Positions 1-6,181 of a DNA stretch of 15,358 nucleotides are shown one piece after another; positions within the stretch are counted from its first letter, which is position 1; each line of letters opens with the position of its first letter. A program made the translations under genes and the position numbers. The DNA is taken from NCBI GenBank assembly GCA_964512045.1, contig CAZEJK010000121.1:1-15358 (forward strand). The letters are read 5' to 3'. This DNA is from CAZEJK01 sp964512045 (GTDB taxonomy: Bacteria; Acidobacteriota; Thermoanaerobaculia; Thermoanaerobaculales; Sulfomarinibacteraceae). Under the pieces are notes generated by a model. That model was not told the origin of the DNA. It saw nothing but the letters and a program-made list of their open reading frames with translations, and made no database searches.

Positions 1-1875
1 TCGCTGCAGCTGAACGCTGGCAACCGCTACGGTCTGGTCGGCGCGAACGGCTCCGGCAAGACCACGTTCCTCCGCATCCTCGCCGGCGATGAGACGCCGA
101 GCGCAGGTACGGTGGCGCTGCCGAAGAAGGTCCAGGTCGGCACGCTGCGCCAGGATCAGTTCCTGTATGAGACCACCCCGATCGTCGATGTCGTGATGAT
201 GGGTCACTCCGAGCTCTGGAGCGCCATGCACGAGAAGGAGGAGCTTCTGGCCCGGGCGGATGACCAGTTCGACGCCGAGCGGTACGCAGCATTGGAGGAC
301 ACCATCCTCCGCCACGACGGCTACGCGTTCGAGGCTCGCGCCGGAGAGATTTTGGAAGGGCTCGGCATCCCTACCGAGCGTCACCGGCAGCCGCTGTCGA
401 CGCTGTCCGGTGGGTTCAAGCTGCGCGTGCTGCTGGCCCAGACACTCGCCTCGGACCCTGGTGTGCTGCTCCTGGATGAGCCCACGAACCACCTGGACAT
501 CCTGTCCATCCGCTGGCTCGAGAAGTTCTTGCTCACCTTCGCAGGCTGTGCAGTGGTCATCTCTCACGACCACCGCTTCCTGGACAACGTGTGCTCCCAC
601 ATCCTCGATGTGGACTATCAGACGATCTCCCTGTACACCGGCAACTACACCGCCTTCACCTCCGCCAAGCAGGCCGAGCGCCAGCGCAAGGAGGCGGAGA
701 TCGCCAAGCGGACACAGAAGATCGCGGACCACCAGGCGTTTATCGATCGCTTCAAGGCCAAGGCCACCAAGGCGAGGCAAGCCAAGAGCAAGCTCAAGCA
801 GATGGAGCGGATCACCATCGACGAGCTGCCGCGCAGCTCCCGGCGCTACCCGACCTTCACGTTCCGACAGGTGCGGCCGAGCGGCAAGCAGGCTCTTGCG
901 ATCCACGACGTGAGCAAGTCCTACGGCGACAACGCCGTGCTCAGCGACGTGTCCCTCAACGTCCAGCGCGGCGATCGGCTGGCCATCATCGGCCCCAACG
1001 GCATTGGCAAGTCGACGCTGCTGAAGATCGTGGTGGGCGTGGAACGTGCGGACAGTGGGTTCGTCGAGTGGGGCCACGAGACGTACCCGGGCTACTTTGC
1101 CCAGGACCACCGGGAGCTGCTCGACAGCTCGGAGGGCACCGTCGAAGGCTGGCTGTGGGACGCCTGCCCGGGCGAGTCGGTGGGCGCCGTCCGTAACCGC
1201 CTGGGTCAGGTGCTGTTCTCCGGAGACGAGGTCGAGAAGCGCCTGGCGAGCCTCTCCGGAGGGGAGGCCGCACGGCTCGTGTTCGCGCGCCTGATCGCTG
1301 ATCGGCCGAACGTGTTGATCCTCGACGAGCCCACCAACCATCTCGATCTGGAGGCGATCGAGGCGCTGGTGAAAGGTCTGGACGCCTACGACGGCACCCT
1401 GGTGCTCGTCTCGCACGACCGATGGTTCGTATCCCAGCTCGCCAGTCGCGTGGTGGAGATCACCTCCGAAGGGATCAACGACTTCCCGGGAACGTTCGAT
1501 GAGTACGTGGAGCGGTGCGGCGATGACCATCTCGACGTCGAGGTGGCGACGCTCAAGGCCCGTTCCGCCCGCCGCAAGGATGGCTCCAGACGCAAGACCC
1601 GAAGCGACGCGCGAAGCGACCGCGAGCTCGAGCGCCGGATCCTCCAGCTACGTCAACGTCGCGACGCGGTCACTACCGAGATCGAGAGCGCAGAGGCCCG
1701 GATCGACGAGATCAACGAGCTGTTCTGCAACCCAGGGTTCTTCGACCGCACGCCGGAGGAGGAGACCCGGACGCTCGAGGCCGAGCAGCGGGACCTCCGC
1801 GCGCGGGTGGAGCAGCTCGTGGAGGAGTGGGAAGGGGTCGAAGAGGACCTCGCGGAGCTCGCCGAGTCCGGCTGA
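1..1875 (+). CDS. ABC-F family ATPase (ribosome-associated type), 5' end cut by window
   Basis: Soluble tandem-ATPase protein of the ABC-F class. These proteins have no membrane domain, and characterised members act on the ribosome, resolving stalls or gating the E site. The frame is open from base 1 to a TGA stop (624 residues visible). Walker A of the first nucleotide-binding domain (GANGSGKTT) is at bases 40-66, so only some 25-30 residues should be missing. The first signature (LSGGF, bases 403-417) is followed by a Walker B that runs into DEPTNHLD. A charged helical linker (about bases 660-815) comes next, then the second domain with GPNGIGKST, LSGGE and another DEPTNHLD. The C-terminal ~100 residues (from about base 1560) are a Lys/Arg-rich segment followed by a coiled coil, as in Uup/YheS-like members. 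A GTG at 112 lies after Walker A and cannot be the start. The ABC-F class is certain; the subfamily (EttA, Uup, YheS, YbiT or resistance type) is not determined. Confidence 0.95.
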   Translation, partial: SLQLNAGNRYGLVGANGSGKTTFLRILAGDETPSAGTVALPKKVQVGTLRQDQFLYETTPIVDVVMMGHSELWSAMHEKEELLARADDQFDAERYAALEDTILRHDGYAFEARAGEILEGLGIPTERHRQPLSTLSGGFKLRVLLAQTLASDPGVLLLDEPTNHLDILSIRWLEKFLLTFAGCAVVISHDHRFLDNVCSHILDVDYQTISLYTGNYTAFTSAKQAERQRKEAEIAKRTQKIADHQAFIDRFKAKATKARQAKSKLKQMERITIDELPRSSRRYPTFTFRQVRPSGKQALAIHDVSKSYGDNAVLSDVSLNVQRGDRLAIIGPNGIGKSTLLKIVVGVERADSGFVEWGHETYPGYFAQDHRELLDSSEGTVEGWLWDACPGESVGAVRNRLGQVLFSGDEVEKRLASLSGGEAARLVFARLIADRPNVLILDEPTNHLDLEAIEALVKGLDAYDGTLVLVSHDRWFVSQLASRVVEITSEGINDFPGTFDEYVERCGDDHLDVEVATLKARSARRKDGSRRKTRSDARSDRELERRILQLRQRRDAVTTEIESAEARIDEINELFCNPGFFDRTPEEETRTLEAEQRDLRARVEQLVEEWEGVEEDLAELAESG

Positions 1876-1902
1876 CCAATGCATGCGAAAGGAATGGCGG
1901 GC

Positions 1903-1929
1903 TTGGTCGAGGCGTTGGGCGTGTAGTAT
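1903..1929 (+). promoter_or_regulatory. Possible promoter of the thioredoxin gene
   Basis: TAGTAT (1924-1929) fits a TANNNT -10 element. TTGGTC (1903-1908) could be the -35, but the 15-nt spacer is short. The site lies after the ABC-F stop and about 100 nt before the thioredoxin start, so thioredoxin may be transcribed on its own. This is a sequence match only. Confidence 0.3.
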
Positions 1930-1939
1930 CGTTGCGCCG

Positions 1940-1975
1940 GCGGGCGGACTGGCCCGCACCCGGTCAGAGGCCGGG
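1940..1975 (+). promoter_or_regulatory. Two tandem small hairpins in the thioredoxin leader
   Basis: GCGGGC/GCCCGC (1940-1945 with 1952-1957, 6-nt loop) is followed after one base by CCCGG/CCGGG (1959-1963 with 1971-1975, 7-nt loop). They fall just downstream of the putative -10 and would sit at the 5' end of the leader, where they could stabilise the RNA. No T-tract follows, so they are poor terminators for the ABC-F gene. Short GC stems are common in DNA of this composition. Confidence 0.3.
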
Positions 1976-2029
1976 CAGCGAAGACGAGCACACCACACGC
2001 CAACACGCCAGCCGGCCACGGAGGGAACA

Positions 2030-2356
2030 ATGGCAGCGAACACCAAGGTCGTCACAGACGCAGACTTCGAATCCACCGTACTGAGCTCCGACAAGCCAGC
2101 AGTCGTCGACTTCTGGGCCGTCTGGTGCGGTCCGTGCCGGATCGTCGGGCCGATCGTCGAGGAGCTCGCCGACGAGTACGACGGCAAGGCCGTCGTCGCC
2201 AAGCTCGATGTGGACGGCAACCGTGAGACCGCCACGCGCTACGGAATCCAGGCCATCCCGACGCTCCTCTTCTTCAACAACGGTGAGCTGGTGGATCGGC
2301 TCGTTGGCGTCGCCGACAAGAACACCATCAAGGCGAAGCTCGACGCGATGATGTAG
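2030..2356 (+). CDS. trxA: Thioredoxin
   Basis: Small cytoplasmic thiol-disulfide oxidoreductase, 108 residues, which is the normal length of classical thioredoxin. It reduces protein disulfides and is recycled by thioredoxin reductase. The active site WCGPC is at residues 32-36, preceded by the usual VVDFWA strand. The cis-proline loop (AIPT) has its proline at about residue 77, and the C-terminal helix ends in KAKLDAMM. The ATG at 2030 is chosen because GGAGGG (2020-2025) lies 4 nt upstream and the protein then begins at the usual N-terminus. The frame is open further upstream, but that extension lies antisense-like over the ABC-F gene and has no homology I recognise. It is preceded by a likely promoter of its own and converges with the histidine kinase gene. 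Confidence 0.97.
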   Translation: MAANTKVVTDADFESTVLSSDKPAVVDFWAVWCGPCRIVGPIVEELADEYDGKAVVAKLDVDGNRETATRYGIQAIPTLLFFNNGELVDRLVGVADKNTIKAKLDAMM

Positions 2357-2366
2357 TCCAAACCGG

Positions 2367-2451
2367 CCGCGCCCCGCGGTGACCATTCGCTCTCCGAGTC
2401 AACCCTGGACGAATGGCCTGACGCCGAGAGGGGATCGGCCTCTTGCTCTCG
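2367..2451. terminator. Cluster of inverted repeats between convergent genes
   Basis: The 120-base gap between the convergent thioredoxin and kinase genes holds three inverted repeats. They are CCGCG-CCC-CGCGG (2367-2379), CCATTCG/CGAATGG (2383-2389 with 2410-2416, 20-nt loop) and CGAGAG/CTCTCG (2425-2430 with 2446-2451), the last with an alternative inner pairing AGAGG/CCTCT. None has a T-tract. Position and symmetry fit a bidirectional transcription end, but each stem alone is weak. Confidence 0.3.
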
Positions 2452-2476
2452 AGCCGAAACTGTCACGCCTCGCCGC

Positions 2477-5400
2477 TCAACGACCGCTCCGAGCGGCAAG
2501 TGCAGCGTGAACAGTGCGCGCCAGATCGTCGAGGCTGAAAGGCTTCTGGATCCAGATCGAGTGGCCGCTCTCCTCCGGGTGCAGTTCCTGTGGCCGTAGC
2601 GGATACCCACTCATCAGAACGGACCGGACCGTCGGGTTGAGATCGGCGAAACGCTGGGCCAGCTCGAGACCGTCAATGCCTGGCATCACCATGTCGGACA
2701 GCAGCAGGTCCACCTCATCGGCCCGGTCAGCGAAACGCTCGAGCGCCTCCTCGCCGCTGCCGGCGGCGACCACCCGGTACCCGCATCGAACCAGACCATC
2801 GGCTGCGACTCGGAGCAGTGCCGGATCGTCCTCCACGACCAGCACCAGCTCACCCGTGCCCTCAAACGAAGAGGTCATCTCGTGAGTGGACGGCGGCATC
2901 TCCTCGTCGTGGAGAGGGAGGTACACGTGAAACGCGGTGCCCTGCTCGAGGTAGCTCTGGACATCGATGAACCCTTCGTGCTGGTGCACGATGCCGTACA
3001 CCTGAGAGAGCCCGAGGCCGGTGCCGCCTCCAGGTCCCTTGGTGCTGAAGAACGGCTCGAAGATCCGCGGCTGATTGCCCACTGGAATTCCGCAGCCGGT
3101 ATCTGACACGACGAGCTCCGCCCAGTCGCCGGAGGTCGAGGGATGGACGGACGCGGCCGCGGAAGGGAGACCGTCGACACGCCGCAAACACAGCCCGAGC
3201 TGACCTCCGTCCGGCATCGCGTCACGTGCGTTCACCGCCAGGTTGGTGATCATCTGCTGGAGCTGCGCTGCATCCGCCCGAACGTAGAGCCCATCCTCCT
3301 CCATCTCGGTGGTGATCCTGATGTTCTCCGGAATCGTGCGCTCGAGGAGGCGTACGACGTCGCCGAGCAGGAGACTCAGGTTCAGAGGCTCGCGCGACAC
3401 TATCGACCGTCGGCTGAAGTCGAGGATCTGCCGGATCATCCGAGCTCCCCGCTCACCCTGATCGACGATTGCGCGGAGCTTGGTCATCGCCTCTGCACCG
3501 AGCCCCTCCTCGAGCAACAGCAGCTCGGCATCGATCATCATCCCCTGCAGCATGTTATTCATGTCGTGAGCGATACCCGCCGCAAGCTGACCGACCGCCG
3601 CAAGGCGCCCGTGATGGTGCAGCTGCTCCTGAACGCTCCGCTCACGGGTCACGTCGCGCACCACCAACAGGACACTCCCTCTGGACTCTCCTTCAGCCAA
3701 CGGCCGAGCACACAGCTCGAAGACACCGGTCTGCGGCGTTCCGACGGTGACCTCATGCCACTCCTGCAGCTCCTCGCCGCGCAGCAGCTCATCGAGGGTG
3801 GTATCCCCCACCGTCTGGATCACCGAGCCCACCTCGGCCGAGATCCCGAGCCGCAGGAGGTCGCCTTCGGCGCGTGGGTTTGCCAGTATCACCCGGTGGG
3901 AAGCGTCCAGAAGCACCACGGCCTCTGGCAAGTGCCCGATCACCCACCCCAAACGCCGACGCTCCTCGGCAAGCTCCGCGGCCATCCGCACCTGACGCAA
4001 CGCGATGGCCAGCTGATCTGCCACCTCGCGGGCAACGACGATGTGATCGCGATCGAACGCCACCGCGCGGCGCGCTGCGATGTTGAGCTCACCGACCAGC
4101 TCTCCGTCAGAGCGCAACGGTAACGTGAGCACGCTGCGCACACCAGCCTGAAGGAGCATCTCGGCAGTGGGTGTGAGATCCTCCCCGATGGCCGAAAGAT
4201 CCTCCAGATAGCGCACCGGACCCTGCTCCAGCTGGCCAGACTCCGTGAGCGCACTCAGCTCGATCGTCTCACCAGCAGCAGGTCCGAGCGCCGCGTCATC
4301 CGATGCAGCAACGACGCGGGCCGTGCCCGAGCTCTGCTCGTACAGGAGAACGCTCATGCGATCGCACGCAATGAGTGATCTCAAGGTCGTCAACGCCGCC
4401 GATGCCAGCTGGTGGTCCGACCTGGCTGCGAGAATGGCACGATCGAGGCGCTGCATGCCCTCCAGTCGGCGTGCGTACTGGCGCAGAGCCTCCTCGACCT
4501 GCTTCCGCCCGGTCATGTCGACGTAGATGCCGTAGACGCCGAGCCGCATCCCGTCGGCCAACACCGGCACGCCGTACACACGGACCGGGACCAGCCGGCC
4601 CTGACGGTGTCGGCGGACAGTCTCCGCCGACACCGGCTCACCCGCGAACGCCGCGCGCGACAGCGCGCTCGCCTCGGCCTCGTAGCCGTCCGGCGCCAGC
4701 AACTCGTTCAGCGGCTTGCCGGCGATCTCGGCTGCGGACCACCCGAAGAGCTGCTCGAACGCGGGGTTCACAGCGAGAACGCAGTCGGTGGCGTCCGCCA
4801 TGATGATGGCCAGCGGCGTGTTCTCGAAGAGCTCCTCGAACCACTGCTTCTGCTCGATCAGCTCCTGCTCGATCCGGTCGGTTCCCCGGTCCGTTTCCAG
4901 CACGCACTCGATCACCCCGCCGCGACGCATCGCGTGCAGCGACAGTGTGCGCTCGCCGTCGTCGCGCACAACCCGCACCTGGCGCGTTCGCACCTCGTGC
5001 TCGCCCAGGCTCGAGAACAGCGGGCTACCGACCGTGCCCGCATAGCTCACGAGCTCCTCCAGCTTCCGGCCCTCCAGCCGCTGGCCTGGCGTCGCGAGCC
5101 GCCGCACCGCGGTCGGGCTTGCCGCCAGGATCGTCCCGTCTGGCTCCATGGTGAGCAACCCGAGCCCGACGCGTTCGGCAACCGCAGCACCGATGGTCCG
5201 ATGATGGACCGCCCCGCCATCCCGCTCCAACCTGCGGATGAGGAGCTGGATCCGAACCTCGATCGTACCGTCCACGATCAGGAGATCGTCGAACCCCAGC
5301 TCGAGGACGCCTGCTACAGCCGGATGATCGGCCGTCGCCGCCAACGCCAGGTGGACGGTTGGACATGCCAGACGCAGCACCGCCACTGTGGCCGGCGTGA

Positions 5401-5647
5401 TGGCCCACGCCGTTCGTGCCGCACAGATCGCCACACGCGCGTCGGGGAGCGCGCCCTGGCGCACGCGCTCCGGACCATCGACATGGACCACCTCGACCCC
5501 GAGCGTGCTCCCGACGACCCGCTCGACAGCAGTCAGCAGCGCAGCGTCGTCACCAACAACCAGGACTCGAAGCGTGACCCCTCCTCCGGGCGCCTCGTGG
5601 CGTCCAGTTGGCGCGACGCCACCCGGATTCCCAACGCCCGCTGCCAT
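2477..5647 (-). CDS. Orphan hybrid sensor histidine kinase (pseudo-REC, PAS/GAF sensors, HisKA-HATPase, C-terminal REC)
   Basis: Soluble 1056-residue signalling protein with no membrane segment or signal peptide, so it should sense a cytoplasmic cue. Domains in order: a receiver-like fold at ~26-140, two PAS-like domains (~155-250 and ~268-385, the second ending in DMTGRKQ), GAF (~398-550) and a third PAS-like segment (~565-670). HisKA follows with H694 in the box AAGIAHDMNN, a variant of the HDFNN type. The HATPase domain has an N-box around N806, DTGCGIP at 849-855 and GTGLGLS at 875-881. A C-terminal receiver has acidic residues 939-941, phosphoacceptor D985 (SDMVMPG), S1013 and K1035. The N-terminal receiver lacks an Asp at the phosphorylation strand (AICAARTAW) and the conserved Lys, so it is probably a pseudo-receiver. 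The ATG at 5647 has only a weak upstream AGG, so the start is less certain than the rest. No response regulator or output gene adjoins it, and its target is unknown. Confidence 0.95.
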   Translation of the reverse strand: MAAGVGNPGGVAPTGRHEAPGGGVTLRVLVVGDDAALLTAVERVVGSTLGVEVVHVDGPERVRQGALPDARVAICAARTAWAITPATVAVLRLACPTVHLALAATADHPAVAGVLELGFDDLLIVDGTIEVRIQLLIRRLERDGGAVHHRTIGAAVAERVGLGLLTMEPDGTILAASPTAVRRLATPGQRLEGRKLEELVSYAGTVGSPLFSSLGEHEVRTRQVRVVRDDGERTLSLHAMRRGGVIECVLETDRGTDRIEQELIEQKQWFEELFENTPLAIIMADATDCVLAVNPAFEQLFGWSAAEIAGKPLNELLAPDGYEAEASALSRAAFAGEPVSAETVRRHRQGRLVPVRVYGVPVLADGMRLGVYGIYVDMTGRKQVEEALRQYARRLEGMQRLDRAILAARSDHQLASAALTTLRSLIACDRMSVLLYEQSSGTARVVAASDDAALGPAAGETIELSALTESGQLEQGPVRYLEDLSAIGEDLTPTAEMLLQAGVRSVLTLPLRSDGELVGELNIAARRAVAFDRDHIVVAREVADQLAIALRQVRMAAELAEERRRLGWVIGHLPEAVVLLDASHRVILANPRAEGDLLRLGISAEVGSVIQTVGDTTLDELLRGEELQEWHEVTVGTPQTGVFELCARPLAEGESRGSVLLVVRDVTRERSVQEQLHHHGRLAAVGQLAAGIAHDMNNMLQGMMIDAELLLLEEGLGAEAMTKLRAIVDQGERGARMIRQILDFSRRSIVSREPLNLSLLLGDVVRLLERTIPENIRITTEMEEDGLYVRADAAQLQQMITNLAVNARDAMPDGGQLGLCLRRVDGLPSAAASVHPSTSGDWAELVVSDTGCGIPVGNQPRIFEPFFSTKGPGGGTGLGLSQVYGIVHQHEGFIDVQSYLEQGTAFHVYLPLHDEEMPPSTHEMTSSFEGTGELVLVVEDDPALLRVAADGLVRCGYRVVAAGSGEEALERFADRADEVDLLLSDMVMPGIDGLELAQRFADLNPTVRSVLMSGYPLRPQELHPEESGHSIWIQKPFSLDDLARTVHAALAARSGR

Positions 5648-5742
5648 TGTACGGAAACCTGCGAGTGATGGGGAGACTGGCGCACGTTTGCCGGGCAGAG
5701 CGTGTCCGCGCGACCAGCGGGACTCATCAACAGCCCGACCGT

Positions 5743-5761
5743 CCGGCGCCGGTCCGATCGG
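5743..5761. promoter_or_regulatory. Two perfect palindromes abutting a -35 element
   Basis: CCGGCGCCGG (5743-5752) and CCGATCGG (5754-5761) are perfect palindromes separated by one base. The second ends immediately before TTGACT of the putative promoter and shares base 5761 as its right edge. The placement fits an activator or repressor site in the divergent kinase/small-ORF region. GC-rich palindromes arise easily by chance here, so the functional claim is weak. Confidence 0.3.
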
Positions 5762-5790
5762 TTGACTTCCCCCGAACCCATCGCTAGTGT
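5762..5790 (+). promoter_or_regulatory. Likely promoter of the small ORF-TPR-proS unit
   Basis: TTGACT (5762-5767), a 17-nt spacer and TAGTGT (5785-5790) fit the TTGACN-N17-TANNNT form of a housekeeping sigma promoter. Transcription would start near 5797 and give a leader of about 105 nt, which carries the structured element at 5832-5879, before the ATG at 5903. It is divergent from the histidine kinase gene. The match is good but has not been tested. Confidence 0.45.
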
Positions 5791-5831
5791 CGCATCGGTC
5801 TCACACGTCGCCCGCGCCGCGCGGAACGACC

Positions 5832-5879
5832 ACAGCCCCGGGGATATCCCCGTCCGCCGCGCGGCGGCTCCGGGCCTGT
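5832..5879 (+). promoter_or_regulatory. Candidate structured RNA leader (three-way junction with two palindromic hairpins)
   Basis: Two perfect 14-bp palindromes lie one base apart: CGGGGATATCCCCG (5839-5852) and CCGCCGCGCGGCGG (5854-5867). As RNA each gives a 5-bp stem with a 4-nt loop (AUAU and GCGC). They are enclosed by flanking arms ACAGCCC (5832-5838) and GGGCCTGT (5872-5879). These arms pair with six Watson-Crick pairs around one C-C mismatch, giving a compact three-way junction. A competing pairing extends the outer stem to CCGG (5838-5841 with 5870-5873) and breaks the first hairpin, so a two-state switch is conceivable. The element ends 13 nt before the AGGAGGT of the small ORF. At DNA level the palindromes could instead be operators. 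It matches no riboswitch class that I recognise. Confidence 0.4.
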
Positions 5880-5892
5880 TGCGTGCGGACCC

Positions 5893-5899
5893 AGGAGGT
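5893..5899 (+). promoter_or_regulatory. Shine-Dalgarno site for the small ORF
   Basis: AGGAGGT is a near-full anti-16S match 3 nt before the ATG at 5903. The spacing is short, but other genes here use 4-5 nt. It is the main reason to take the small ORF seriously, because no other start codon lies just downstream. Confidence 0.45.
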
Positions 5900-5902
5900 A
5901 CG

Positions 5903-6181
5903 ATGGAGATCGCGACGACCGGCGTCGCCAGCGCCGGTCAAATGGACAACGGAGCCCCTCGCACAGCCTCCGGGGGTGCGCGCCGGGTGGTTCGTGCACA
6001 CACCGCGCCGGCGGTCGTGTCCGGCGTTCCGGGATCGATCGAGTGCGGCGTGCAACCTCGGATCCGGCACCCCGGCGCCCCAAAGCTCCGCCCGTGGAAG
6101 CCGTCGCTACAGCCGGGGAAGCGCACGCGGCGTGCACGCGGATTGCAACACGAGTCGTTCGATGAGCTCAAGGAGTCCTAG
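5903..6181 (+). CDS. Possible small basic protein, translationally coupled to the TPR gene
   Basis: A 92-residue ORF that I do not recognise. It starts at an ATG with AGGAGGT 3 nt upstream, lies behind a likely promoter and structured leader, and ends in TAG at 6179-6181. The last base of that stop is the first base of the GTG start of the TPR gene. The product is rich in Arg, Gly, Pro and Ala and looks disordered. It has a strongly basic stretch near residues 60-80 (GKRTRRARG) and an acidic-amphipathic tail (FDELKES). It contains no membrane segment, signal peptide or Cys pair. Third-position G+C is about 78% by hand count, lower than I would expect for the neighbouring genes, which argues for caution. 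It could be a real regulator or RNA-binding peptide, or a leader ORF whose translation opens the TPR start. If it is not coding, 5648-6180 is a 533-base intergenic region. Confidence 0.4.
   Translation: MEIATTGVASAGQMDNGAPRTASGGARRVVRAHTAPAVVSGVPGSIECGVQPRIRHPGAPKLRPWKPSLQPGKRTRRARGLQHESFDELKES

Noticed and set aside
1499..2029. N-terminal extension of the thioredoxin frame
   Set aside because: It overlaps the ABC-F coiled-coil coding in another frame and is Arg/Ser-rich. The ATG at 2030 has a good ribosome-binding site and gives the standard thioredoxin length.
3143..4123. Open frame (326 codons) on the plus strand opposite the kinase GAF/HisKA region
   Set aside because: It lies opposite the well-conserved kinase core, and its composition is that of a mirror of Leu/Glu-rich helices.
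4412..5668. Long open frame (418 codons) on the plus strand opposite the kinase
   Set aside because: It is antisense to clear PAS and receiver coding, His/Arg/Pro-rich, without recognisable motifs or a ribosome-binding site. It is a typical shadow frame of high-GC coding DNA.
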